A DNA stretch of 64,000 nucleotides, from assembly GCF_022965805.1 (NCBI RefSeq), contig NW_027331273.1, positions 124,001 to 188,000 of the forward strand. The letters are read 5' to 3'. The stretch comes from Primulina eburnea. Taxonomy: Eukaryota > Streptophyta > Magnoliopsida > Lamiales > Gesneriaceae. The translations under genes were made by a program, and so were the position numbers. Shown here in pieces: positions 24,360 through 35,207 of this stretch (position 1 is its first letter; every line of letters begins with the position of its first letter). Below the pieces are notes generated by a model, which saw only the letters and a program-made list of their open reading frames with translations, was not told the origin of the DNA and searched no databases.

Positions 24360-26511
24360 CCACTAGGTACTGGAATCGTCTTTTACTGATGGTTCATCCT
24401 CCACTAATGGAGTGATTGGATCACATACTTGTTTTATCTTTGTCGAAGAATCTTCTCTTTTTGTATGGTGCCCGAGGAAATCGTGATCGGTGTAGTCCTT
24501 CACCACTTGGACTTCTTTTTGCAATATGCTTTCAGTCAGATCTTGGCCGAAAACTTTCCCGAATTCTGGCTCTTTCTGGTTTGGGTGTTCTAGACAAATG
24601 TTTTCTGACCATATTTCCATATAAGGCATGTTACAGAATTTCGGGTAAGTTTCTTTGCTCCCCGGTAGTTTGCTACTCTACAGAAGATTGTTTTTTTCAA
24701 ATAGTTTTTCTTCAAAACTTGTTGTTTTTCCTTTCATCGTGTTTAACAAAAAAGTTTCATTTACAAAATTTTGATAAAATTTGAATGAAAACTTGACTTT
24801 GTCCCTAGAAGATATATCATCTTCAGTGAATGAAGCAACAAAGGGTGTTTCTTCTACTGGAGGATCTTTGATATATTTCTGAATATTTGTATTTTGCCTT
24901 CTTATCTTGATAAAATGAAGGACGTCGTCGTATGAGTCATTCCTTACTGTTTCTGGTGTTGTACTGAAGAAGTATAGATCCAAAATATCACTCATGGACA
25001 AATAATCATTCTTTGTCCATGTCTCGTGTACCGCTTCCTGATCCACTTAGCTAATCCTGAATTTCTAGTAAACCTGGGTGATTTAGTGTAAACTAAGGCA
25101 AAAACCTCGAATTCATACTATGTCTTGACCTCTTTTGGATATGAATTTGGTTTCATTCATACCCTGAGATATTTTTCAGCTACATCAACCCAGATTGTGG
25201 CTGGGTTAATACATATTCTTGTTTTCAATTTCTATCAGTTTTGTTGATTTACATGAAATGGAAAAAATGCAGATTCATTAGTATCAACCTTATATTTACC
25301 CTTGCATGTATGATGTCTAAGGTTAATCTCTCCATCTTCAATCCTCGAGCTGAAGGGATAACTTGAAGACTCAAGATAAAGATCTGTAGTTTCAATTTTT
25401 GTTTTTGGCTACTCATCTGGAGATATCCCGACTTAACATTAATGCTAAGGGTACTTGAAATCCACCTACTACATGTATAGAGTCTTGTACTCAAAAACTC
25501 CCAATTTGGGAAACCAATGACTTCTCAATACCTTGGAGTTAGGCATTTGCATTACATATCATAGCTATGTATAATCCTGTAAAACTCTGTAATTGGTCAG
25601 AGACAATTATTTTATCGGCTTGTTATAGCATACCTACAATTTCTGCATTTAAGGTAAACTTGATAGACATGTTTTGAATCATTTCAAGGTATTCCCTAAA
25701 TGCCTCTACATTTTTATTATGATATCGATATTTTCATGATATTTAATAATAATAATATCAAAAATATAATTTTGACATAAAGCATGTCATCTTAATAATC
25801 TAGCTTTCTCATGTTTAGATTCAATTCTATTGTTAAGAAAGCTTTCATCTGTGTATTATCAACTTTACACAACTTTCAAAATAAATTTCTTTGTTAATAA
25901 AAATAATATCCGTGTTTCAAAAGACATTGTTACTGCATAAAATTCATTTTCGTTGATATGTCATTTTATGACTTCTACTTCTGAGAGTAGACCACTGAAA
26001 TAGTTACATGGTTGTTCTCCATCTGGTGTGAGCTCTGTAAGAATTGTTGTCTACCAATGATCACGGACATCCATATATAATACCAAATCATCTTCATCAT
26101 GTGGAATGGCCATTTTTGGAAGATTTTTACAAATCTCCTTTAATTGGCTAAGCCCTTTTTGTGTTCTTCTGTCCATATAAATTTTGTATCTTTTTTCAAT
26201 AATAGACTAAACACTTTTCTGTGTTTTGCTAGGTTTTTAATAAACATCTCATCAAAATTAACAACTCTTAAGAAATTTTGTAGTTGTTTCTTTTCTTTTA
26301 GTTTATCTGGAAAATTCTGTATGTTTTCCACTATGAAGTTTTTCCAGAATTATTCTGGACTCATTTCTTTCTATTTTGAGGAATTCAATCTTTCTTATAG
26401 GAATGATTGCATTCTTTAAGATAAAACTAGTTTTTAATGCTTACAAACTTTATAGAAAATCTATAAGTATTTGATATGTTCTTGCATATTTTTAGATGTT
26501 ATTAAAACATC
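24360..26511 (-). pseudogene. Endogenous caulimovirid copy, 3' part (RT end, RNase H, downstream ORFs)
   Basis: Reading on the minus strand, 26500-26140 encodes the end of a pararetroviral reverse transcriptase (LKEKKQLQNFL, then WTEEHKKGL), followed at about 26110-25900 by RNase H-like words. The WTEEHKKGL and QLQNFL words fit Caulimoviridae rather than copia or gypsy. Downstream, 25494-25249, 25046-24678 and 24629-24363 hold short acidic open pieces of unknown identity that may be the remains of a downstream viral ORF. Stops and frame changes are frequent, so this is an old, inactive integrated copy. The sequence is interrupted at 26512 by a solo LTR and resumes at 28540. Genus not assigned. 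Confidence 0.7.
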
Positions 26512-27029
26512 AATAGTGTGGGGACCCGGACGCTAATCATGTTCATAATCGTCGTTGGGACTAATTAATCAATTATAAAACAGGGTCTAAATTTTTTTTT
26601 TAAAATGCGGAACGTAGTGAAATCAAACTAATATACAACTCAGTATAAGATAAAGTACAAGTCCTGTACTGTCTATAAATTATTAAAAACTAAGGTTCAA
26701 CATCTAAATATCAAGTGTCGAAACCCTATATACATCAAAGTCCGAGGTCTCCACTCTATCACGATCTCTCCTCATCTCCTGGACCCTGATCATGTCCCAC
26801 CAGTTGTCATGTACACATACAAACAAGACAACAACCGGATAATTCCGGTGAGAATATAATCCCAGTATAAATCAAGAAACATGCAATCATATGATAAAAA
26901 TAAAAGCATGGACAGATAACAGCAATATATATCAAAAGCTGAAATATAATCAATATCAAGCTGTAGACTAGACTCAATCCTAGCCTAGGGATCCCGGTTT
27001 CCAGACATTGGCATTCCATATCAACCAAC

Positions 27030-27260
27030 AGTAATAGAAAAGACTACAGTTCTATCCACGTCGATATAGTATCGATCACCAGTAATAGAAGAAGCTCTGT
27101 TTCTATCCACATCGGTATAGTATCGATCACCAGTAATAGAATGAACTCCGATTCTATCCACATCGATCAACAGTAATAGAAGAAGTTATAATTCTATCAA
27201 CATCGATACAGTACCGATCACCAGTAATAGAAGGAGCTATAATTCTATCCACATCGATAG
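27030..27260. repeat. Tandem repeat, about 51 bp, five units
   Basis: AGTAATAGAA recurs at 27030, 27081, 27132, 27172 and 27223. The spacing is 51 bp except for one 40-bp unit that has lost 11 bases. Each unit contains TTCTATCCAC and a TATCGATCACC-type word. It lies inside the solo LTR. Confidence 0.85.
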
Positions 27261-28112
27261 CCAATTATCCGGTGACATACTATGGCACTACCGCCAACAC
27301 ACTATCTCATGACATCGTGCAATGTGCCCGTGGCGATCCCACCACTAACAGGCACTTCTGTCATAAGATTACTCTTCTAATACCTGCTATCTATAAATCA
27401 AGAGAACAAGTACATCAATCAAATTAATGCAAATATCAATGTAATAAAGTAAAGTATGTGATTTAGGGAAACTCAAGTCTAAACCGACTCAAGTCGATTT
27501 CCCAATACACATTGACTTATACCTTTCGTTTGTAGTCACGGTCTGAAGCAATTTCAGTTCTGAACTCAAGACTGTCTTTGTAAATCTGAAAGGACATACC
27601 GGGAATACTAATATCAATATTCCATTCTCAATTCAATACTGAATATGGTTAATTTGGATTTAATTCAAAATCAACTGTATAACGGTACAATCTCAATATC
27701 ACCCTCAATACAACATCACCAGATAACAGTTACAATCCATAACTAATATCCAATATAATCTATAATCCAGTTCCAATTCAAATCTGTCTGGTATAAATCA
27801 ATATACCCTAACAATTTATAACAATTCCATAATCAGTCCGTTTCTTAATCTGACTTCGATTCTATGACGTCTAACATGTCAAGAACATCATATATGAATC
27901 CTATTCAATTCTGACAATAGCATAATTTCAAAGCATGTCAAAACATAGCAAAACTTACGTCCAGTTGTAGCCTGCGTTGATATGAACGCAGTACTGCAGT
28001 CAGATTCAAAATCAGACGGACGGATTTTTCACAAAAGGCGTAAGGATTTTTCACAACTTTCCCCTGACCCTTTCTCGATTTTCTTCTGAAGGAACGAAGG
28101 AATTGTATTGTG

Positions 28113-28120
<8 letters not shown>

Positions 28121-28147
<27 letters not shown>
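28121..28147. repeat. (CA)n microsatellite
   Basis: About 13 CA repeats preceded by a short TA run, inside the solo LTR. Confidence 0.95.
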
Positions 28148-28194
28148 CAACGTACATGCAGCAAGGCAAATGGCGCACCCTTCACGCAACACGT

Positions 28195-28405
28195 CTCGCG
28201 CATATGCGCGACCTTCTTCCACGCATATGCGCGAGGCAATATAGCCTGGCACGTGTGTACACGGCATCTCGTGCATATGCGCACACCTCTTCCGCGCATA
28301 TGCGCGAGGAATTCTTCACAACTCTCGGTTTGTCTCGCGCATATGCGCGGATACACGTCGCGCATATGCGTGAGGCTCTCTGGATGTTTCGCGCATATGC
28401 GCCCG
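28195..28405. repeat. Cluster of seven GCGCATATGCGC palindromes
   Basis: Seven copies of a self-complementary core around CGCATATGCG occur within 210 bp, several extending to CTCGCGCATATGCGCGA. They are spaced irregularly, about 20-50 bp apart. They lie near the start of the solo LTR, where LTR enhancer sequences often sit. Function unknown. Confidence 0.85.
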
Positions 28406-28539
28406 GCCTCTTCCTCGCACATACATCTTTTTTACACGTTATCTCAAATCGTGTCCCGATTAATCCTTTCATAATTATATCAAATTATAAATCAATAATT
28501 ACAGATTACTAGGATTAAATTTCCGGGCATTACAAATAG

Positions 28540-29470
28540 TATAGATAAACATGTTTTGCAAACATGTTTTGAAATAATCTTTAAATAGATTATTCATTTT
28601 CTTTCGAAATATCTGAGGTGAATTTGCTAATCTCATCAGTAAGAATTCCCAAATATAGTGCCCTTGTTGTGCGAATAAAACTGTGAATTTCTTGCTTCTT
28701 TCCTTCATCCGAATCTAATAAAAACCAGACTTACTATCGAATTTTGAGGATATTTAAATTTCTTTACTAGGTATAAAAATATCCATCAAAATCAAGAATA
28801 TTATTAATTTCTTGATAATTAATAACTACTCTGGGTTTGTTTATTTTATCTCACCATGATTTTTGAAAAGAAAGTCTAGACTGCTATGCGGTGAAATTAA
28901 TGATTTGATTAAACCAAGGTATTCATTGTAATTTTCTTCGATGTTTTTCTTGACTTCTTCAAGGGATATTTTTGATTCAAACTCTACATCATTCTATTAT
29001 AAAGCTATCATGAGGGATTTTATTTCCTCTGGTTGGAGCTCCTTATCTATTCTCAATTGGAGTATTTTTCCTCCAAAACCTCTAGAATTTTTCATTTTTG
29101 GGTTCAAACGTTTTCCTTCATCACCACACTTGCTGCGAAACTGGATTGACAATTTTCTATAAAATTCTTCTTTTAATATTTGTACTATGACTTTGTGATC
29201 ATATATTGTTGTGAACATTAATCTTTTTGTCTCATTTTCTTTTAATAAGTCTTTAACATTTGTAGGAAATTGTTTCTTAACAGAATGTTAGCTTATGTAT
29301 CTTGAAAATAAATTTGTGGTGTTTTTATCTTGTACCAATGTGTTCGTCCAATAGCTCCGATTAATATTTCTGTCATTCTTTTACATAATATTAAGATTCG
29401 TTTAAATCTCATCCATCAATTTGAAATAATTATTCTTCCAATTCTTTTGAAATAAAATATTTTTTTTGTT
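28540..29470 (-). pseudogene. Endogenous caulimovirid copy, 5' part (protease/RT region)
   Basis: On the minus strand, 28708-28540 shows RT finger and palm words (FAQQGHYIWEFLLM, NSPQIFRKKMNNLF) that fit pararetroviruses. 29218-28997 (start MFTTIYDHKVIVQ) and sequence up to about 29470 look like the protease-RT linker upstream. The frame changes between these pieces. It continues into 26511-24360 once the solo LTR is ignored. The LTR insertion point falls at the RT active-site region. Old inactive copy. Confidence 0.65.
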
Positions 29471-30856
29471 GTACAGATGCCAACCCCTTAATCAATATAA
29501 GCAGCACTAAATTTCTGCCATATAATATTCATATAACATTCACACACAAAGACAACAACATCCCCTCTTGGGGATGAGCAAACGATCCATATAGAATAAC
29601 CATAATAAATACAACACGTATCTATACAATAATATATGATATGCAATGCATGCATTTGTGAAGATATCAAGTTAAATGTCCATCCACTGAGCATGTATCA
29701 GAATCAATCAAATCACTATTAAATCAATGCTCGATTCGGCACACCGGTCTCAGTAAGTATAAGGAAATATATGTATGATAGTGTCGGCAGAGTGCCATCA
29801 AATCTCAAATCTCAACCAATCTATCACATGCCATGAATGACTGTGATTATGAGCCACATAATGCCAAAAACAGTATCATGCTCAAAACCCCATAATAGAC
29901 ATACAATGATAAAAAAAAAAAAAAAGTATCCAAGGATCATAACTCAACAAATAAGGCATATAGATAAATATATTTTCAGTCAAATCAATCAATCATATAT
30001 CATATGACACAGATACATGTCGTATGTTACTCAATCACAAGAAACATCTTTGTTCCCAGTTTACTGTAGCTCTATTCAAAATTAGGATTTCAATACAGAA
30101 AATCAATCTACATAATCAAAATATTCATTTCAAACAATTCATTCATTCAAATGCAATTCTAATAACGTATTTAAATATATTAATTTGTTCTACGCTATTC
30201 AATTTAACCTTTACATTATTAGGACAATTATATCACATTATAAATCCTAATAACTTATTTTTACAATCATTAATATACATCTATTCATTTACAATAAAAT
30301 TTTCAAGTAACGGAATTGTTTTAAAACTTTGAAAATTTATATAAAATTGAAATCATAACATAATTCTATTCCGACTTTGAAAGTTAGTTTCTCTTCGGCT
30401 ATTCTATCACATATATTGATTTCGAATTCAAATACATATTATTCCAGCAATTTAGTAAATAAAAATGTTAAATACAAGAGAAAATTACCTCAAAAAAACG
30501 CTTTCAACATGAATATTCTGAATATATAATTTGTTTTGAGTTTCAACAACGTTTTGAGGTAGATTCGAACAATAGAACTTTATTTCGTTATTTATTTTTC
30601 GAAGTTTCAGATGAAATGATGCACATGTGCGCTATTTCTTTTGTCTGAAACTATATTTTACACTTCAAATTAGCAAAAATTGTCAACATGAAAGATATAG
30701 ATTTATGTCTTTACTTTCATATGACGTTGATCGCACTCAATTTGGACACCGGTCATGAAATTATGCTCATTCTCCTAGAATGTATCAGTGCGGGAACTTC
30801 AATTGGCACGTTTATAGTTGGAGTGGGTAAATATAAGTTCCTAAAAAACATGCACA
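29471..30856. other. No gene; AT-rich, LTR-like texture
   Basis: No recognisable coding sequence. The part from 29480 to 30540 has the look of another minus-oriented LTR, but no TG...CA ends, target duplication or second copy were found. An A14-15 run lies near 29911. Open frames at 30024-30332 and 30688-30924 lack any known domain. Confidence 0.4.
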
Positions 30857-31034
30857 AAAGCAACTCTGAGACGGTCTCACGAGTCGATTTTATGGGGCAT
30901 GTCTCCTATTTAGTTACTCATTAAAAGTATTACTTTCTATGTAAAAAAATATTATTTATTATTATAAATATGAGCAAGGTTGACCCGTATCATGGATAAA
31001 GATCTTCGAGACCATATCATAAAAACCTACTAAA
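30857..31034 (+). mobile_element. MITE, GAGACGGTCTCAC family, degenerate copy
   Basis: It retains CTGAGACGGTCTCACGAGTC at the left, the central TATTACTTTCTATG word, TGAGCAAGGTTGACCCGT, and an eroded right end (GAGACCATATCATA). Confidence 0.65.
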
Positions 31035-32640
31035 AAAATGAAATGCATCGATGTGAGAGAGAGAAGCTGAAATTTTTTTATGTTTAAGAGAAATTAAGAA
31101 GAGCTTATGCATAATTTTTTTTAAATTTAAACTATAATTTTAATTATCTTAAACAGATAATTGGATTATCTCAAATAAATAATGGAGTAAATAATGCTTA
31201 AATATAAATGTAATATATTAATTTTTTGTCAGATTTTAATTCAATATAAAATTCAATTTAATTGGACTACCGTGAAACATTAGAATTAATATCTTTGTAA
31301 GGTGTAAATGTCAGTATCTCTCACATATTCATCATCGCTACACTTAACTATCCAAAATTGTATATTAGCAATACTTTTTAATTAATGTTTATATTATATT
31401 CTTGTCCAACTATAAACTAGAAAATTCTTTAAATCATTTTTTCTTTCAACAACTAATTTTTTTAAGAGTGTGTTCTTTCGTATAATATGTTTATTAGAAA
31501 TATCTGCACTTGTTGAAAGCCAGTTTTCAAAAGATAATTTATCACAAAAACTAAAAAAAAATTGTTCAATTACAAAAAACTAGTTGTTTCTTCTCTAAAT
31601 TTAGATTCAAAATATTTAAATAGCTTAGAATCGTTACCTGTTTGACACAAGCATGCGTATATTTGAGAACTGTCAATACAATTTCCACCCAATGATCTTT
31701 TCTCGATGTGTCGTTAAGTTCTATAACCACCTTTCTGTTGTCATTTGTAAACTTTCGGAGGATATTTGAATTTAGTTCACAAATCACTGGAGGGAAGCGT
31801 CACATTTTCGAAATGTTTGGTGAAAATATTAAATACGTGGTGAGGCACACTCAAGTTCCATCGGATTGCTCATATTTAATTGATTTGGATGATGATGTGT
31901 TTGTTGGACAGTCTCTTGTTCTTGATGTTGCTCCTTCATTGGAAATATCATGATCATATGCGTCAACATTGAATGAAAGAAAATCGTGATCATGAAACTC
32001 GGGTATGATGCTCTTTCTCTTGCCCTTACCACTCTGACTTAAACCGGTCATTTATATAAAAATAAAATTGAAGTAATTAGGAAAATAAATGAACAACTGA
32101 CAGTAATCGACAATTGATATTTTGATCACGGAGAAATAAAATATGAATTGTGGATTAATGATTGAGAATTAAGAGATAATTGTGTGGGAAAAATGTAAGA
32201 GGTGAGGGTAATTTATAAGATTGAATTCGTAAAATTTAAAAGAAAATCAATGGTCTACTGGTCTGTCCGGATCCAAGTCGATCGTTGCACTATAGTCATG
32301 TCATTGTGACAGGTGATCCACATGATCGTGGTCGTTGATCTTCAGCTGCTACTTGATCCGTTGATTGTAGTCGTCCGTTTAATATAAAAAAAATTAATTA
32401 AATATTGTCAACCCGTCTATTTCGACCCTAAAATAATAACCGGACCTTTTAATCGGTTACAATACAATCACGATTCCAAGTCAAATCCATTGATTCAATT
32501 AACCGACCTCTATGGACCACATGCCGTGTCCGAGTTATGCTCCAACCCGGTTCGTAGATTTTTAACCGCTGTGTATGAAATAAACCATCGGGGTCTGATA
32601 TAAATTGGCGAGAGGGCCTTTGTTCTTGTGATAAATCTTA
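31035..32640. other. Intergenic, with one unplaced minus-strand ORF pair
   Basis: Mostly AT-rich sequence without features. On the minus strand, an ATG at 32051 opens 66 codons (MTGLSQSGKGKRKSIIPEFH...), and 31787-31566 is open in another frame, followed by a plausible donor (CAAACAG/GTAACG near 31640). I recognise no family. It may be a gene-fragment exon or chance, and is too weak to call as a gene. Confidence 0.3.
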
Positions 32641-32681
32641 AATTATGAAGAGAATGCCGACTTTACACGTCAGCTCGTCCA

Positions 32682-32689
32682 GAAACTTC
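32682..32689. promoter_or_regulatory. Heat-shock-element-like site upstream of SR45a-like gene
   Basis: GAAACTTC fits the GAAnnTTC core of plant heat-shock elements and lies just before a TATA-rich tract (32694-32747) and the likely 5' UTR exon. SR45a genes are known to respond to heat and high light, so the site fits, but an 8-bp match alone is weak. Confidence 0.4.
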
Positions 32690-32693
32690 TATC

Positions 32694-32714
32694 CGTGTAT
32701 ATATATATATATAA

Positions 32715-32745
<31 letters not shown>

Positions 32746-32747
32746 AT
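32694..32747. repeat. TA-rich microsatellite, possible TATA region
   Basis: TATATA runs broken by AAATA. It lies about 75-130 bp before the first splice donor of the SR45a-like gene and may serve as its TATA region. Confidence 0.7.
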
Positions 32748-32827
32748 TGCGAAAATATCTTTCTTCGAGACACATCCATAGAATAGAGAATCTGGCGGAT
32801 TAAAAGTGTTCTTAATCGCCTCGCACG

Positions 32828-33370
32828 GTGAGTTTCTCAATTGAAACCTAATCTAAGTGATGGTATCTGGATTTTGTTTCTCAATTCGAAACCAGAACAA
32901 TTTATATGGTGTAAGGTATCGTTTTATCACATCAAAACGTGTATTTTATGGTTTGATACTTAACTTCGTATGTAATTTACCGTTGACAGTGGAATTTGTG
33001 GGATTGAATTATGATCCTTGGAATCTGCATTATTTGTTAACGATGTTTGTCTCGGATTGATGGGTTTTTTTCTCGGGTTTTTGTGTTTGAATGAATACAT
33101 ATTTGCCATTCCCATGTTGCATAGTATTGGGTAGGGAAGGAAAATACGGACCTTTCCTTTTGTTTTGTTCACTGCCAGGTTTTATAGCGAATTCTCTTTA
33201 GTTTATCTGTATCCGGAGAGGATGTCATATTTTCGCCTCTCTCCATCTCCCTCCTTTAATCCATCCTTCCTTCAATTTATTATTATTCTTGTTTCTCTTG
33301 AATCTCAGCATCTGTATTTCTTAGTTACAATGCTTTCTATTGATCCATGGTTTGATGTCTTTCCGTGCAG
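32828..33370 (+). other. 5' UTR intron of the SR45a-like gene
   Basis: A GTGAGT donor after CTCGCACG (exon end 32827) and an acceptor TTTCCGTGCAG directly before the ATG at 33371. The position right before the start codon makes the acceptor credible. The open frame at 32857-33060 lies inside this intron and is not a gene. Confidence 0.6.
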
Positions 33371-35207
33371 ATGTCTTACTCCAGAAGGTCAAGGTGCGGT
33401 TTTTTTTTTGTATTCCTTGTTTTATTTTGGTGTTATAAGTAGTGGTTTGATGCCATATTTTATCCCATTTGTCATAAATCCTGTGCAGGTATTCTCTTTC
33501 TCCTTCCCCTTATAAGCGCTACAGTAGATCGATCTCCCGATCTCCATCAAGGAGCAGGTCAGGGTGATCTTTTGTCATGGGCTTCCTAGATTTTAACTTG
33601 GCAGATATGTCTAGAACAGAATTGTACTCGTGTAATTGAACTACAGATGTCTCTTGTCATTTGACTGCAGGAGCCGTGACTCCAGTGATGCTGAAAATCC
33701 TGGAAATAATTTGTATGTGACAGGACTGTCAACTCGGGTCTCACGGAGGGACCTTGAGAAGCACTTTTCAACTGAGGGAAAGGTACATATTTTTTCTGCA
33801 TATCTTCCATCCTGTTGGTGTATGGAATATCTTTATGTTCTTGGGAAATTGTCAGCCTTTTTGAACTGATCTTGACATCTCCTGTTAGGTGGAGGATGTC
33901 CGTCTTGTAGTTGATCCTTGGACACAGGAATCTCGTGGATTTGGTTTTGTGACGATGTCTACTGTGGGGGATGCTGATCGATGTGTTAAGTACTTGGACC
34001 GCTCGGTGCTTCAAGGCAGGGTAATTTCCGTGGAGAAGGTAACAGTTTTTTCTGCACATTTTCTTCTCTGCAACATTCGTATATATGATCTTAGTTGCTA
34101 TTGCAATGGATAATTGGATCCATTTCCGTGTTGTTTGTATTTAGATGGATATTGTATTTGAAAACTCTTTGTTTCTTTTGGTTAAGTTTTGTTCATAACA
34201 GGGTAGCTGTGTGCAGCAGCTCTTCTCCAAACTAACAAATCGAATCGAATACAACGAGCAAATATCAGACTGTTATTCCGAGGGTTGTATGCCCTGCATA
34301 TCTTTCTTTTTGCAGTATAATCTTGCTGTTATTTTGTCCCTTATATTAATTTTCAGATTCATGCATTTCCCTTTTCTGTATTTGCTAGTCATTTATCAAT
34401 TAGGAAACATAGTTGATCATTATCAGGGAGTCTGTATCATGGTTTGTGTGCGTGTTTTTGTGCAGGCTAGAAGGCGGAGAGGTCGGACACCTACGCCTGG
34501 AAGATATCTCGGGCCGAGAACTGTTCGTGGTATGTTTGGCTGTTATTTATTATAATATTTTTGTTGGGAGATTTTTGTGGTTGATAATTTTCTTGCATTC
34601 AGTTCTTCCTAATCTTGTGTTATGTTATCCAGCACGTCGCCGATCTCCTACCTATTCGAGAAGTGTTTCTCCGTGCTATTCATCTGAAAGAGAGAGGGGT
34701 AGCAGCAGGTCATACTCTCCTTGTTATAATCGTCGACACCGTTACTACAGTCCATCCAATCGACGTAGGTCATATTCTCATCACAGGCGTGGAAGGTCTT
34801 ATTCCCGATCACGTTCTCCATCCTACAGCAGGTCTCCTGTTAGAAGGCGAGATCATTCCTACTCTCCTACCTATCACAGGTATTATTCACCTGATGAGTG
34901 CTACTACCGAAGGCATCGCCGTTCTTCACCGGAGACTCCTGATGTTTACAAATACAGAAAAAGTCGGTTCCGGTCTCGTTCTCGAAGCATTTCACCAGTG
35001 CTAAGGAGATATGAAAGAAGTTACTCACGCAGCATCTCGCCCAGGCGCTCGAGGAGAAGTTACTCATGCAGCATATCACCCAGGCGCAGTCCGTCTCCGA
35101 AGTACTATAGAAGGAGCTACTGTCGAAGTGTTTCCCATGGTGACAGCCGGTCTTCACGAAGACATTCTAGGAGTCCTAGTGCCGATTCAACCTCTCAATC
35201 TGAGTAA
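33371..35207 (+). CDS. SR45a: SR45a-like serine/arginine-rich splicing factor, six coding exons, 330 aa
   Basis: Coding exons are 33371-33393, 33489-33557, 33671-33782, 33889-34038, 34466-34529 and 34633-35207. All have GT/AG borders and keep frame (993 nt). The protein opens MSYSRRSRYSLSPSPYKRYS, followed by one RRM (RNP2 LYVTGL, RNP1 RGFGFVTM, about residues 43-118), then ARRRRGRTPTPGRYLG, and a long C-terminal RS domain rich in SR, RS and SY pairs. This layout (RS-RRM-RS) and the TPTPGRYLG word are hallmarks of plant SR45a/Tra2-like proteins, nuclear factors that bind pre-mRNA and the spliceosome and are induced by heat and high light. The open frames at 34413-35207 and 34615-35004 are the last exon read with intron or in the wrong frame. 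The start is supported by conservation of the MSYSRRSR opening. Confidence 0.93.
34202..34284 (+). other. Possible alternative exon in the SR45a-like gene
   Basis: Inside the 34039-34465 intron, CATAACAG is a plausible acceptor, followed by about 80 bases open in the RRM frame up to CCGAG/GGTTGT. Inclusion would shift the downstream frame. SR45a transcripts are known to be alternatively spliced, but the use of this exon is inference. Confidence 0.25.

Larger units (their letters stand above)
26517..28534 (-). mobile_element. Solo LTR (gypsy type) with 5-bp target duplication
   Basis: On the minus strand it starts TGTAATGCCCGG and on the plus strand its left end is TGTGGGGACCCGG, so the LTR runs TG...CA. 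AATAG at 26512-26516 is repeated at 28535-28539, a perfect 5-bp target duplication. No internal domain, primer site or second LTR is present, so it is a solo LTR left by LTR-LTR recombination. It contains a 51-bp tandem repeat (27030-27260), a CA microsatellite and a cluster of palindromes. Open frames inside it on both strands, rich in Arg-Ala-Tyr-Ala, come from the palindromes and are not genes. Confidence 0.9.

Noticed and set aside
27030..27260. A CRISPR-like array of 51-bp repeats
   Set aside because: Units are contiguous tandem repeats without unique spacers, and this is a plant LTR.
28051..28512. Overlapping open frames on both strands, rich in Arg, Ala, Tyr and Cys, resembling repeat proteins
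   Set aside because: They are produced by the GCGCATATGCGC palindromes inside the solo LTR; both strands read alike because the unit is self-complementary.
33586..34059. 157-codon minus-strand frame over the SR45a-like RRM exons
   Set aside because: It runs across exons and introns of the plus-strand gene, so it is a chance frame.
34615..35004. 129-codon open frame overlapping the SR45a-like last exon
   Set aside because: Wrong frame of the RS-domain exon; the SR frame is supported by splice sites and family conservation.
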